Origin: Nocardioides daphniae
GTDB lineage: Bacteria; Actinomycetota; Actinomycetes; Propionibacteriales; Nocardioidaceae
Direction: 5' to 3'
Assembly: GCF_004777465.1 (NCBI RefSeq)
Contig: NZ_CP038462.1
Coordinates: forward strand, 3,494,817-3,558,816
Length of the DNA: 64,000 bases
The notes below the pieces were generated by a model, which had not been told where the DNA came from, made no database searches, and saw only the letters and a program-made list of their open reading frames with translations. Below are positions 1 to 8,718 of this stretch, piece by piece (positions within the stretch are counted from its first letter, which is position 1; each line of letters starts with the position of its first letter). Position numbers and translations under genes: made by a program.

Positions 1-1
1 A

Positions 2-586
2 GCTGCGCCGAGGACGGTTCGGCCGCGAGCTGCACGGGCGACGCCCCGGACGTACGACGTGGGCGGGGTGCCCGTGAAGGTCCTCTTCGCCCCCGACCCA
101 CACCCCCCCGAGCTCGAGATCATGAAGCAGATGCTCAAGGGCAGTCGGGAGATCTGGTTCGCGATCTTCACCTTCGCCGGCTCCTCGGGGATCGACGACA
201 CGATGCTCGCCCTGGCGCGCGGCGGCATGACGATCCAGGGCGTCCTCGACCCCGCCCAGGCGAAGCAGAAGTGGGCGGCCCCGGCGTGGTTGGTCCACGA
301 CAACATCGAGCTGTACGTCCCGCGCAGGGCCGGCGACTTCGCGACACTGCGCAAGCTGCACCACAAGCTGATGGTGATCGACGAGCAGGTCGTGGTGGCC
401 GGCAGCTTCAACTACACCGAGCCCGCCAACGAGTTCAACGACGAGAACATCTTCGTGTTGGGCACGGTGCACGACGAGGTCGACGGGGTCGCGGTCGAGC
501 ACCAGCCCGCCGCCGCCGTGGCGCGGCACATGAAGGCTGAGATCAAGCGCATCATCGACCTGAGTGAGCGCTACGTGCCGGGCTGA
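2..586 (+). CDS. Phospholipase D-like protein, C-terminal part (cut by window edge)
   Basis: The reading frame is open from the window edge to a TGA at 584-586. It contains a PLD-type catalytic motif HHKLMVID (HxKx4D) followed by GSFNYT, near the end of the protein as in the second half of two-motif PLD proteins. The preceding segment (EIMKQMLKGSREIWFAIFTF) matches the start of a PLD repeat. The first motif and the start codon must lie upstream of the window. The first ~50 bases read better in another frame (SCAEDGSAASCTG), so a one-base indel near 50-57 is likely. Substrate unknown: this family includes phospholipases, nucleases and other phosphodiesterases. No operon partner is visible. Confidence 0.7.
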   Translation, partial: AAPRTVRPRAARATPRTYDVGGVPVKVLFAPDPHPPELEIMKQMLKGSREIWFAIFTFAGSSGIDDTMLALARGGMTIQGVLDPAQAKQKWAAPAWLVHDNIELYVPRRAGDFATLRKLHHKLMVIDEQVVVAGSFNYTEPANEFNDENIFVLGTVHDEVDGVAVEHQPAAAVARHMKAEIKRIIDLSERYVPG

Positions 587-613
587 AGGTCCACGCCGCG
601 CGATGTCGTCGGA

Positions 614-669
614 CGAGTGTGCAGATGATGCATCCGACACCTGCACGTCCGACATCTTCTGCACACTCG
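614..669. repeat. 17-bp inverted repeat in intergenic DNA
   Basis: Arms at 614-630 and 653-669 match at 16 of 17 positions (CGAGTGTGCAGATGATG against the complement of CATCTTCTGCACACTCG), with a 22-base loop. It lies between the PLD-like gene and the molybdate regulator. There is no T-tract, so it is not a classic terminator; it could be a protein-binding site or a dispersed palindromic element. Confidence 0.6.
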
Positions 670-730
670 ACGGAGCGGTGTGCCCGCGTAGCCCTTTTGC
701 ATCCGCAGGTGCGGCACTAACCTGTGATTC

Positions 731-1126
731 ATGCCGCAACTGAGGATCACCGACGCCGCCGCCCACCTCGGCGTCAGCGACGACACCCTCCGTCGGTGGA
801 TCGATCGCGGGCAGCTGACGGCCACCACCGACGCCGCCGGACGGAAGGTCGTCGACGCCTACGAGGTCGCCCTCGCCGCCCGCGAGCACGCCCGCGCCCT
901 GGCGCTGCCCGACGGCGTCGCGAGCTCCGCGCGCAACCGCTTCGTCGGGCTCGTCACCGACATCGTGACCGACACCGTCATGGCCCAGGTCGAGCTCCAG
1001 TGCGGCCCCTTCCGCGTCGTCTCGCTGATGAGCAGCGAGGCCGTCCGCGACCTCGGCCTCGAGCTGGGCTCGGTCGCGGTGGCCTCGATCAAGTCGACCA
1101 ACGTCGTCGTCGAGACGGTCCGATGA
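731..1126 (+). CDS. HTH plus TOBE molybdate-binding regulator/molbindin
   Basis: A 131-residue protein. Residues ~1-50 form an excisionase/MerR-type helix-turn-helix (ITDAAAHLGVSDDTLRRWID). Residues ~62-131 form a single TOBE/Mop domain (SARNRFVGLVTDIVTDTVMAQVEL... VVSLMSSEAV), the fold that binds molybdate. It overlaps modA by ATGA, so it is translated with modABC. A role as molybdate-sensing regulator or storage molbindin for the uptake operon is inferred from domains and position. The ATG at 731 is used because the HTH starts directly after it. Confidence 0.85.
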   Translation: MPQLRITDAAAHLGVSDDTLRRWIDRGQLTATTDAAGRKVVDAYEVALAAREHARALALPDGVASSARNRFVGLVTDIVTDTVMAQVELQCGPFRVVSLMSSEAVRDLGLELGSVAVASIKSTNVVVETVR

Positions 1127-1887
1127 GGCGACCGGCACCGCGTGCGGCACTCCTGGTCGTCACCCTCACCGCCCTCGCCGCGGCCACCGTCGCCTGCGGG
1201 CGGGCCGACCAGCCGGAGACCACCGTCCTCACCGTCCACGCCGCCGCCTCCCTGCGGGAACCCTTCGAGCAGCTCGCGCGCGAGTTCGAGGCGGAGCACG
1301 ACGGCGTGGAGGTCAGGCTCAACGTCGCCGGCTCCGCCGACCTCGTCGCGCAGGTCACCGAGGGCGCACCGGCCGACGTCGTCGCGACCGCCGACACCGC
1401 GACGATGGACACCCTCGCCGCCGACGACCTCGTCAACGAGGTCACCCCCTTCGCCACCAACACCTTGGTGATCGTCGTCCCGCCGGGCAACCCCGCCGGC
1501 GTCGCCGGGCTGGACGACCTCGCCGGGGACCTCGACCTGGTGGTGTGCGCACCGCAGGTCCCGTGCGGCGCGGCAACCGCGCAGGTCGAGACGGCGGCCG
1601 GGCTGACCTTCACGCCGGTCAGCGAGGAGCAGAGCGTCACCGACGTCCTGGGCAAGGTCCGCGCGGGCGAGGCCGACGCGGGGCTGGTCTACGTCACCGA
1701 CGTCGAGGCCGCGGGCGGAGACGTCGAGGGCGTCGCGTTTCCCGAGGCCCGCGACGCCGTCAACACCTACCCCGTCGCCGTCGCCACCGGGAGCGACCAC
1801 CCGTCCCTGGCCCGCGCCTTCGCCGACCTGGTGACCTCGCTCGCCGGCGAGCAGGTGCTGACCTCGGCTGGCTTCGACCGCCCATGA
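1123..1887 (+). CDS. modA: Molybdate ABC transporter substrate-binding lipoprotein
   Basis: A 254-residue protein that binds molybdate outside the membrane and delivers it to ModBC. It starts with basic residues, a hydrophobic stretch and a lipobox ending in Cys (ATVAC) at about residue 23, so it should be a lipoprotein. The typical ModA opening LTVHAAASLREPFEQLAREF is present, as are SADLVAQ and GAPADVVATAD. The ATG at 1123 overlaps the upstream stop (ATGA) and its own stop overlaps modB (ATGA), which is tight translational coupling. The frame is intact. Confidence 0.93.
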   Translation: MRRPAPRAALLVVTLTALAAATVACGRADQPETTVLTVHAAASLREPFEQLAREFEAEHDGVEVRLNVAGSADLVAQVTEGAPADVVATADTATMDTLAADDLVNEVTPFATNTLVIVVPPGNPAGVAGLDDLAGDLDLVVCAPQVPCGAATAQVETAAGLTFTPVSEEQSVTDVLGKVRAGEADAGLVYVTDVEAAGGDVEGVAFPEARDAVNTYPVAVATGSDHPSLARAFADLVTSLAGEQVLTSAGFDRP

Positions 1888-2668
1888 GGCACCGCTCGGT
1901 CACCGGACTCCCCGGCTGGATCTGGCTGCCGGCCGCCCTGGCGACCCTGCTGATGCTGCTGCCGCTGGTCGCGATGACGGCGCGGGTCGACTGGGCCTCC
2001 TTCCGCGCTGGTGACCAGCGACTCCGCGCGCGCGGCGCTCGCGCTGAGCCTGCGTACGTCCGCACTCAGCACCCTGGTCTGCCTCGTCCTCGGCGTCCCG
2101 TTGGCCGTCGTGCTGGCCCGCAGCCGGCTCGGCGGCCGCGACCTGCTGCGCTCGCTGGTCATGGTGCCGCTGGTCCTGCCACCGGTGGTCGGCGGCATCG
2201 CTCTACTGGCGGCCTTCGGTCGACGGGGCTTGCTCGGCGAGACCCTCGAGGTCCGGCCTCCAGATCGCCTTCTCGACCGCTGCGGTGGTGCTGGCCCAGA
2301 GCTTCGTGGCGCTGCCCTTCCTGGTGATCTCGCTCGAGGGGGCGCTGGTCACGGCCGGCACCCGCTACGAGACCGCCGCGGCGAGCCTCGGCGCGCGCCC
2401 CTCGACCGTGCTGCGCCGGGTCACGCTGCCGCTGGTCTGGCCGGCGCTGGCGTCGGGCACGGTGCTGTCGTTCGCTCGGGCGTTGGGCGAGTTCGGTGCG
2501 ACGATCACCTTCGCCGGCAGCCTCCAGGGCGTCACCCGCACCCTGCCGCTGGAGATCTACCTCCAGCGCGAGGTCGACCCCGACGCCGCCGTCGCCCTGT
2601 CGCTGGTGCTGGTCGTCGTCGCGGTGCTGGTCATCGCACTCACCCGCCGCACCCGGGCGGTCCTGTGA
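1884..2668 (+). CDS. modB: Molybdate ABC transporter permease (two frameshifts)
   Basis: Inner-membrane channel of the molybdate importer. The product is spread over three frames: an N-terminal membrane helix ([17 protein letters not shown]), a middle part ([21 protein letters not shown] and [18 protein letters not shown]) and a C-terminal part with the EAA-like loop ([22 protein letters not shown]) and [11 protein letters not shown]. Shifts fall near 2008 and 2252; removing one base at each restores a 261-codon ORF. Both genes beside it are intact and overlap it by 4 bases, so sequencing error is more likely than decay. Confidence 0.85.
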
Positions 2669-3732
2669 CGCTCTCCCTCGATGCCGCCGTCACCGACCGC
2701 GACGTCGCCGCCCAGCTCGAGGTCGCCGACGGCGAGACCCTGGCCCTGCTCGGACCCAACGGCGCCGGCAAGTCGACGCTGCTGGCCCTGGTGGCCGGAC
2801 TGCTGCGACCCGACCACGGCACCGTGACGCTCGACGGGCGCCTGCTCACCGACGTCCGCGACGGGCGTACGCACGCCTGGGTGCCGGCGTACGACCGCCA
2901 CGTCGCGACGCTGACGCAGGAGGCGCTCCTGCTGCCCCACCTCTCGGTCCGGGCCAACGTGGAGTTCGGCCCCCGGGCCCAGGGTCGCTCGCGTCGCGAG
3001 GCGCGCGCCACGGCGCTCGAGTGGCTGGAGCGGGTCGGGGTGGCCGACCTGGCCGACCGGCGACCGGGGTCGCTGTCGGGTGGCCAGGCCCAGCGCGTCG
3101 CCGTGGCCCGCGCCCTGGCTGCACGCCCCCGTCTCCTGCTGCTCGACGAACCGATGGCCGCGCTCGACGTCGAGGTCACCCCGGCGGTCCGCGAGACGTT
3201 GCGCCAGGTGCTGGCGGAGATGACCTGCGTGGTCGTCACCCACGACGTGCTCGACGCGGCGCTGCTGGCCGACCGGGTGGCCGTCATCGAGGGCGGGCGG
3301 GTCGTCGAGCAGGGCAGGACCACCGACGTGCTGGCCCGGCCCCGGAGTGCCTTCGGCGCCCGGATCGCCGGGCTCAACCTGCTGCGGGGCACGTGGCACG
3401 CCGACGGCGGTCCCACGGGCGGCGAGCTTGTGGCGACGACCGGCGAGCGCGTGCACGGAATCGCCGACGGCCTTCCGTCCCGCGCCGAGGCGGTCGCGGT
3501 CTTCCGGCCCAGTGCGGTCGCCGTCTACTCCACCCCGGTGCACGGGTCGCCGCGCAACACCTTCGAGGTGACGGTGACCTCGGTGGAGCCCAACGGCGAC
3601 CTGGTCCGGATCCGGGCCGGCCACCTGGCTGCCGACGTGACCGCGCAGGCCGCCGCCGAGCTGGGCGTCGGCCCGGGCGCGCGGGTCTGGTTCAGCGTCA
3701 AGGCGACCGAGGTGGCGCTGCACCCGGCCTGA
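2665..3732 (+). CDS. modC: Molybdate ABC transporter ATP-binding protein
   Basis: A 355-residue ATPase that powers molybdate uptake. Visible motifs: Walker [10 protein letters not shown] (~res 33), signature [17 protein letters not shown], Walker B LLLLDEP and the switch histidine in VVVTHD. The last ~70 residues ([21 protein letters not shown]) are a TOBE domain, as in ModC and other importers with a molybdate-sensing tail. The start is GTG in a GTGA overlap with modB. It ends the mod operon; the next gene is on the opposite strand only 15 bases away. Confidence 0.92.
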   Translation: MTLSLDAAVTDRDVAAQLEVADGETLALLGPNGAGKSTLLALVAGLLRPDHGTVTLDGRLLTDVRDGRTHAWVPAYDRHVATLTQEALLLPHLSVRANVEFGPRAQGRSRREARATALEWLERVGVADLADRRPGSLSGGQAQRVAVARALAARPRLLLLDEPMAALDVEVTPAVRETLRQVLAEMTCVVVTHDVLDAALLADRVAVIEGGRVVEQGRTTDVLARPRSAFGARIAGLNLLRGTWHADGGPTGGELVATTGERVHGIADGLPSRAEAVAVFRPSAVAVYSTPVHGSPRNTFEVTVTSVEPNGDLVRIRAGHLAADVTAQAAAELGVGPGARVWFSVKATEVALHPA

Positions 3733-3747
3733 AGCTGCAGAACCCGC

Positions 3748-4953
3748 TCACTCGAAGGGGATGCGCCCCCGCAGCGTGCTCGGGTCGTCGAGCGGGTCAC
3801 GGGCGGTCTCCTCGATCAGCTCGACCGCCTTCGGGGTGCTGTCCCAGACGTTCCAGAGCAGCACGCCGCGCACACTGCCGCCGTCGAGGTAGTAGACGAC
3901 GCCGGTGCCGCCGACCTCGCCGTCCTTCCAGTCCTCGACCGTCTCGTGGCGCGAGGTCACCTCGCCGACCGCCTCGTAGCCGGCGTCGAAGAGGTCGGAC
4001 CAGAAGATCGGGGTGTGCCGGTAGGTCTCGGCGGCGCCAGCCATGATCCGGCCCGCGGCCTCGCCCATGGTCTCGGCGGCGTCGACGTGCTCCACCCGAC
4101 GGCGACCCAGCCGGAGGTCGGGGTAGGCGGCGACGTCGCCCGCGGCGTACACGTCGAGGGCGGAGGTGCGGAGCTGGTCGTCGACGAGCAGGCCTCCGTG
4201 GTCGGCGTCGAGGTGGATCCCGATCGCCTCGGCCACCTCCGTGCGGGGCAGCACCCCGAGCCCGAGCACGGCGGCGTCGCCGGTCAGGGTGGTGCCGTCG
4301 TCGAGGCGCACGGTCACCGAGTCGTCGGCGACCTCGCCGCCGGCGACCGTGCCGTGCACGAGCGTCACGCCGTGGGCCTCGAACTGCTCGGTGACGCGTC
4401 GGGCCAACGCCTCGGGAAACATCGACGACTGCACGTGGTCGGTGTCGACCACCAGCGTCACGCGGACGTCGTTCTGCGCGAGGGCGGAGGCCATCTCGGA
4501 GCCGATGTAGCCACCGCCCACGACGACGACCTCGGCGCCGGGCACGGCGAGCGGCCGCAACGTACGGAAGTCGGAGGCGGTGCGGAAGTAGACGACCCGC
4601 GGGCCTGCGGGGAGCTCCGTCGTACGCGGTGCGGCACCGGTCGCCAGGAGCAGCTTGCCGTAGCCGATGCGACTGCCGTCGGTGAGCGTGACGGTGTGCC
4701 CCACGGTGTCGAGCGACTCCACACGGGTGTCAACGCGGAGGTCGGCGTCACCCACGTCGAGCTGCGACTTCTCCAGGCTCGCGTCGTCCTTGAGCCAGAG
4801 CGTCTTGGAGAGGTCCGGGCGGTAGACGGGCGGGTCCGGCTCGGCGCCGAGGACGCCGATGCTGCCGGCGGGGTCGACCGCGCGGATGCCCTGCACGGCC
4901 TTGGCGGCGGCCACCCCGGCGCCGACGATGACGTAGTCGTAGGAGCTGGTCAT
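3748..4953 (-). CDS. NAD(P)H/FAD-dependent oxidoreductase (ferredoxin-reductase type)
   Basis: A 401-residue flavoprotein of the ferredoxin/rubredoxin reductase group, which passes electrons from NAD(P)H to a small iron-sulfur partner. N-terminal FAD site VIVGAGVAAAKAVQGIR, central NAD(P) site EVVVVGGGYIGSEMASAL, and the FAD-contacting YAAGDVA near residue 275. The C-terminal part (IFWSDLFDAGYEAVGEV) is the AIF-like dimer domain. ATG 4953 is chosen because the FAD motif begins five residues later; longer in-frame starts add an unrelated Pro-rich leader. No ferredoxin or oxygenase partner gene is adjacent, so the substrate is unknown. Confidence 0.85.
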   Translation of the reverse strand: MTSSYDYVIVGAGVAAAKAVQGIRAVDPAGSIGVLGAEPDPPVYRPDLSKTLWLKDDASLEKSQLDVGDADLRVDTRVESLDTVGHTVTLTDGSRIGYGKLLLATGAAPRTTELPAGPRVVYFRTASDFRTLRPLAVPGAEVVVVGGGYIGSEMASALAQNDVRVTLVVDTDHVQSSMFPEALARRVTEQFEAHGVTLVHGTVAGGEVADDSVTVRLDDGTTLTGDAAVLGLGVLPRTEVAEAIGIHLDADHGGLLVDDQLRTSALDVYAAGDVAAYPDLRLGRRRVEHVDAAETMGEAAGRIMAGAAETYRHTPIFWSDLFDAGYEAVGEVTSRHETVEDWKDGEVGGTGVVYYLDGGSVRGVLLWNVWDSTPKAVELIEETARDPLDDPSTLRGRIPFE

Positions 4954-5146
4954 GTCGTCGACCCTAGACCCGGACGCCGACGGCGGCGAGGGGTCGAATT
5001 CCGGCCCGCCCGGACCCCTCGGCAAAGCCAATGTGGAATCCCTGTCCGAGCCGCCTCCGCACCACTAGCATGAGCGCGGCGCTCACCCCGGGCGACCGGA
5101 ACGAGCGGCCCGTCGGACGGCGAGCCCCGTGGCGAGGAGGACTGCC

Positions 5147-5728
5147 ATGAGCGCACACCCCGCCATTGCGCCGTTGCGCATCCTGCTGGTGGTCGCCCTG
5201 CTGTCGGTGATGGGCTTCCTCGGCTGGGCCTCCACCTGGCCCGAGGACGAGGGCGACGACAGCAACCGCGTGGCGGTGCCCACCGCGCCGCAGCCGCTGG
5301 AGGAGAGCGTCGGGGAGCCGAAGTCCGACGACGGCGCCCAGGACGGCGCCGAGGGTGACGGCGAGGACGTGGCGATCGGCAACCCCCGCGCCGACACGAT
5401 CCCGGCCACCGGGGCCCTGGGCGACTACCAGGTGCCGATCGACGCGGGGAAGAAGCTGCTGCGGGTCGTCGAGCGCATCAGGTACCTCGACGGCTACTCC
5501 GACGGCGACCGGCTCAAGCACGCGATCGTGGTCTGCGAGAAGGTCGCCTTCCAGGGGTGGACGTGGCAGCAGCAGGTGGCCGGCGACGTGGCCTTCGAGG
5601 TCCCCGACCGCACCGCGTCGAGGTTCGCCGAGCACCTCGAGGTGGAGTTCTGCCCGGCCGTGCGCCTGGTGCCGGACGCCCCCGAGGAGCCCGAGCTCCC
5701 CGAGGACGAGGACGTCGTGCTGCCCTGA
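5147..5728 (+). CDS. Secreted or membrane-anchored DUF732-like protein
   Basis: A 193-residue protein with an N-terminal membrane segment (ILLVVALLSVMGFLGWA), an acidic linker (~res 30-80) and a folded C-terminal domain containing two Cys (VVCEKV and VEFCPAVR). Residues ~100-175 (LLRVVERIRYLDGYSDG... CPAVRL) resemble DUF732 domains of small exported actinobacterial proteins; that match is by eye and tentative. ATG 5147 has a strong AGGAGG Shine-Dalgarno 6 bases upstream, which excludes the GTG at 5129. Function unknown. Confidence 0.7.
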   Translation: MSAHPAIAPLRILLVVALLSVMGFLGWASTWPEDEGDDSNRVAVPTAPQPLEESVGEPKSDDGAQDGAEGDGEDVAIGNPRADTIPATGALGDYQVPIDAGKKLLRVVERIRYLDGYSDGDRLKHAIVVCEKVAFQGWTWQQQVAGDVAFEVPDRTASRFAEHLEVEFCPAVRLVPDAPEEPELPEDEDVVLP

Positions 5729-5767
5729 CCCGTCCGGTCAGTGCCAGTCAGGGCCAGCGGACGGGCG

Positions 5768-5983
5768 TCACCAGCTGAGCTCGATCTCCAGCTCGTTGTC
5801 GTCGCCCAGCTCGACCTCGATCGCGAGCTCGACCTGGTCGGGGACCGAGACGGTGAGGGTCTTGCCGGCCTTCTGGAACTCCACCGAGTTGTGCCGCGAC
5901 AGGGAGTCGGCCAGGGCGCGCAGCTTGTCGGCCGCCGCCTCGCGGGACATGCGCTGCTTCTCGTCGATCTCGAACAGGTCCAT
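5768..5983 (-). CDS. Amphi-Trp domain small protein
   Basis: A 71-residue cytoplasmic protein: an N-terminal amphipathic helix (QRMSREAAADKLRALADSLS) followed by beta strands rich in Glu and a terminal ELEIELSW with the conserved C-terminal Trp. This layout fits the amphi-Trp domain family, whose function is not established. ATG 5983 has GAGGAG just upstream; longer in-frame starts add low-complexity sequence. It stands alone between two plus-strand genes. Confidence 0.75.
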   Translation of the reverse strand: MDLFEIDEKQRMSREAAADKLRALADSLSRHNSVEFQKAGKTLTVSVPDQVELAIEVELGDDNELEIELSW

Positions 5984-6133
5984 GGGTGCTCCTCGGGTCG
6001 GTGACGTACGCCGCCACGGTAGCGGCCCTGCCTCGGCACGGGCGGGCCGGCCGGCGACGTGAGCAGCCTCGATCACTGCACGTCCGTCGGTGACCGGAGT
6101 TATCGTGAGGTCCACCCACCACGAAGGTTTCCG

Positions 6134-6889
6134 ATGACGTCCCCTCGCCCGACCTGCGGCTCAGCGCCCCGACGATCGAACCTCCCGACCACCTGGTCCA
6201 CCAGCTGTCGGAGCTCGCGCGTGCCAGCGCGACGAGCACGCCTGCCCGCAGCCGACGTCGGGTGGCCGCCGTCTCCGGGGTCGCGGCGGGAGCGGTGCTC
6301 GCCTCCGTCGGCGGCGCGTGGGCCACCGGGGCGATCGAGGTGCCCGGCCTGCCGTCGCAGCGGCAGGAGTCGCCGGCCCCCGTGAGGCCGACGGGCGGGA
6401 CGGACGGGTCCCCGGGCAGCGACGGAAGTGCCGGCCCGACGTCCGGCCCCAGCGACGACGCGTCACGCCCGGACTCCTCGAAGGGGTCGCGTGACGACAC
6501 CCGGCCGACGGCCGCAACGGCCAGGGCGTCCCGGGCGACGGCTCCGGCGGTGCCGAGCCCGGCGACTCCGGCCAAGGCCACGGCAACCAGGGCAACGGCA
6601 ACCAGGGCAAGGCCGGCCAGAACGGTGGCAATCAGGGCGACCAGGGCAAGGGCCAGACCAAGGAGAAGCCCCAGAAGGGCTCGGAGAAGCCGCAGAAGGG
6701 CTCGGACTCCCAGGGCAAGTCACAGGGCAAGGACAAGCCGGACAGTCCAACGGCAAGAAGCCCGAGAAGGAGCCCGCCGACGACAAGGCCAAGGGTGGCA
6801 AGGGCGGTCAGGGCGAGGACGCGCCGGACGACAGTGCGACCAGCGGCGAGGCGCCGACCCTCGGCGTGGGGGCGGGCGTACGCCCATGA
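6134..6889 (+). CDS. Single-pass membrane protein with long low-complexity tail (frameshifted)
   Basis: Read across frames, the product has a short cytoplasmic N-terminus (IEPPDHLVHQLSELARAS), a basic RSRRR patch, one membrane segment (VAAVSGVAAGAVLASVGGAW) and a tail of ~150 residues rich in Gly, Asn, Gln, Lys and Pro (GNQGNGNQGKAGQNGGNQGD). Shifts occur near 6142, 6505 and 6738. ATG 6134 has a GAAGG ribosome site. Its stop overlaps the ECF sigma gene (ATGA). The layout suggests an anti-sigma or co-regulated envelope protein, but no zinc-type anti-sigma motif is seen. Function is inferred from context only. Confidence 0.55.
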
Positions 6890-7477
6890 AGGACGACGCG
6901 ACCGTCGCGCGCGCCAAGCAGGGCGACGCCGACGCTTGGCGCACGCTCTACCGCCAGCACGGCGGCCGCCTGATCGTGTGGCTCCAGTCGCGTCCGACCG
7001 GTGACACCGCTGCCGCGCCGGAGGACGTCGCCGCGGAGGCGTGGTTCGTCGCTGCCCAGAAGATCGCGGACTTCCACGGCTCGGCCACCGACTTCGCGGG
7101 ATGGCTCTTCGGATGGGACGCGCCGGATCAGCGCCACTGCCAAACGTACGTCCGACCGACGCGCGACCTCCCCCGGCGAGGTGACCGAGCTGGTCGGCGC
7201 CGTCGACGGACCGCACGTCGACATCGTGGCCAACGACTGGGTGCGCTCGGTGCTGGCCACGCTGCCGCCCCGGGAGCGCTCGGTGATCGGGCTCGTCGAC
7301 GGCCTCGGCATCGACACGGCGATGGCGGCGGAGATCCTCGGCATCAGCACGGTCGCGCTGCGCGTCGCGCGCCACCGCGGGCTCAAGCGCCTGAAGGGCT
7401 CGCTCGGCACGCCGCACCTGGAGGTCGTACGCGACTCCGCACCGCACCCGGAAGCCGGACCGGCCGCCGCCTCCTGA
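6886..7477 (+). CDS. ECF RNA polymerase sigma factor (frameshifted)
   Basis: About 197 codons in two frames. The first frame gives region 2 (AWRTLYRQHGGRLIVWL... EDVAAEAWFVAAQKI... GWLFG). The second gives region 4 (VLATLPPRERSVIGLVDGL... AAEILGISTVALRVARHRGL). The shift lies near 7112, between regions 2 and 4. The gene overlaps the upstream membrane-protein gene by ATGA, so the two are co-translated; the partner-first order is the reverse of the usual sigma then anti-sigma arrangement. The target promoters are unknown. Confidence 0.8.
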
Positions 7478-7504
7478 GCGTCGCCCCCCCCGAGAACGAC
7501 GAAA

Positions 7505-7540
7505 CGGGCGGCGAGATCGAAGTCCCACCGCCCGCTCTTT
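7505..7540 (+). terminator. Probable rho-independent terminator of the ECF sigma operon
   Basis: CGGGCGG at 7505-7511 pairs with CCGCCCG at 7528-7534, followed directly by CTCTTT. It sits between the sigma gene and a convergent minus-strand gene. The loop is long (16 bases), which lowers confidence. Confidence 0.5.
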
Positions 7541-7569
7541 CCCCGACCCCGTCATGGGGCCAAGGCCAC

Positions 7570-7956
7570 TCAGCCCTCGGAGGGCGCAGCCTCGTCGGCG
7601 AGGCAGTCGGCGAGGCGCTCCTTGGCCTTCGCCACGCGCTGCTGCTGCGCCTTCTTGGTCTTCTGCGCGGTGTCGCGCTGCTTCTTCGCAGTGGCGAGGG
7701 CCTTCTTGGCCTTGGCCTTCTTCTCCTTGCCCTTGGCCTTCTCGACGGCCTTCTTGGCCTTCTTGACCTTGGTCTGCGCCTTGGCGAAGACGGCGGTCAC
7801 GCGCTCGAGGGCGTCCTCGGCCTTCTCGACCTGGACCTGCTCCTTGGCGCAGGGCTCCTTCGGGGCCGGCTCGGCGGCGTGGGCCGGCGCAGCGAGCGTG
7901 CCGAAGGAAAGGGCGGCCGCGGCAACGGCCGCGGCGATGCGGGTCTTGATCTGCAT
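7570..7956 (-). CDS. Secreted Lys/Ala-rich coiled-coil protein
   Basis: A 128-residue protein with a clear signal peptide (TRIAAAVAAAALSFGTLAAPAHA, cleavage after AHA). The mature part is almost wholly heptad-like Lys/Ala/Glu helix (KVKKAKKAVEKAKGKEKKAK) with one Cys near each end (EPCAKE and LADCLAD), which may form a disulfide. ATG 7956 has AAGGAGA upstream. No family recognised; the basic helix could bind wall polymers or DNA, but this is a guess. Confidence 0.7.
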   Translation of the reverse strand: MQIKTRIAAAVAAAALSFGTLAAPAHAAEPAPKEPCAKEQVQVEKAEDALERVTAVFAKAQTKVKKAKKAVEKAKGKEKKAKAKKALATAKKQRDTAQKTKKAQQQRVAKAKERLADCLADEAAPSEG

Positions 7957-8110
7957 GGGGGTCTCCTTGACTGTCCGTCTGGTCCGGGTTGGCGGACACC
8001 CCCTACCTGTCACGAGGTGGGCGAGGCGTTACATCGAACTTCCTTCTGGCCCCCGGAACGCGACGATGCGGCCGAGGGCGAGCGTCCTCGACCGCATCGA
8101 ACGGTGACCC

Positions 8111-8587
8111 TCAGCTGAGCGGGCACCCCAGGTTGTTGTCGGCGTCCAGGCGCGACGCCAGGTCCAGGATCGTGGCGCGGTCGCCCGACGCGAGCGCCGC
8201 CCTGACGGTGGCGATCAGCGGGCCACGTCCGTCGAGCCCGGTCTCCCACCGACGCCACGGGTAGCCGAGGCCCTCGTGCGCGGCGTTGAGGTAGGCGGCC
8301 GCGGCCGCACGAGCGAGGATCAGCTCCGCGCCGGCCACACCCGGCCACCGCCACCCTGCAGCGCCTGCAGGAACGTGAGCCCGTCCAGGGCACCCGACGT
8401 ACCGGAGCGGAAGCGGCTGCTGAACAGCTCACCGGGAGTCATCTCCTCCCAGCTGTCCGTGTGCGTCTTCCAGTATCCGGGCGTGCAACCCTCACGCCCG
8501 ATGTCGTTGGCCGTGGCCGTGGGGGCGGCGAGGCCCCACCAGTGCTCCGGCGAGGACGCCGACCAACCCGATCTTCACACTCTTCAT
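8111..8587 (-). CDS. Secreted GCTPGYWKTH-motif protein (two frameshifts)
   Basis: The start at 8587 has GGGGAG upstream and opens with a signal peptide (KIGLVGVLAGALVG). Reading through one extra and one missing G gives a ~158-residue exported protein. Its mature N-terminus carries the motif GCTPGYWKTHTDSW, a pattern seen at the start of a small domain in many bacterial surface proteins. The rest has an Ala-rich helix (LILARAAAAAYLNAAHEGLG) and a C-terminal Cys. Shifts are near 8533 and 8345. Role unknown; probably envelope-associated. Confidence 0.6.
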
Positions 8588-8718
8588 CGCTGACTCCCCT
8601 GTGTTCACTACGCCTGTGTTCCTACGACCCGGGCCTCGTTGCCACGAGTCCTTCTCGAGTGTTCGCGGGGTCGCGCGGAACCGTCATCCCCAAATGTGGT
8701 GGCTGACCGGGGTGTCCG

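Noticed and set aside
3946..5073. Long open frame on the plus strand opposite the FAD oxidoreductase
   Set aside because: It is antisense to a clear enzyme and arises from high GC content; its protein is low-complexity His/Gly/Val with no family pattern.
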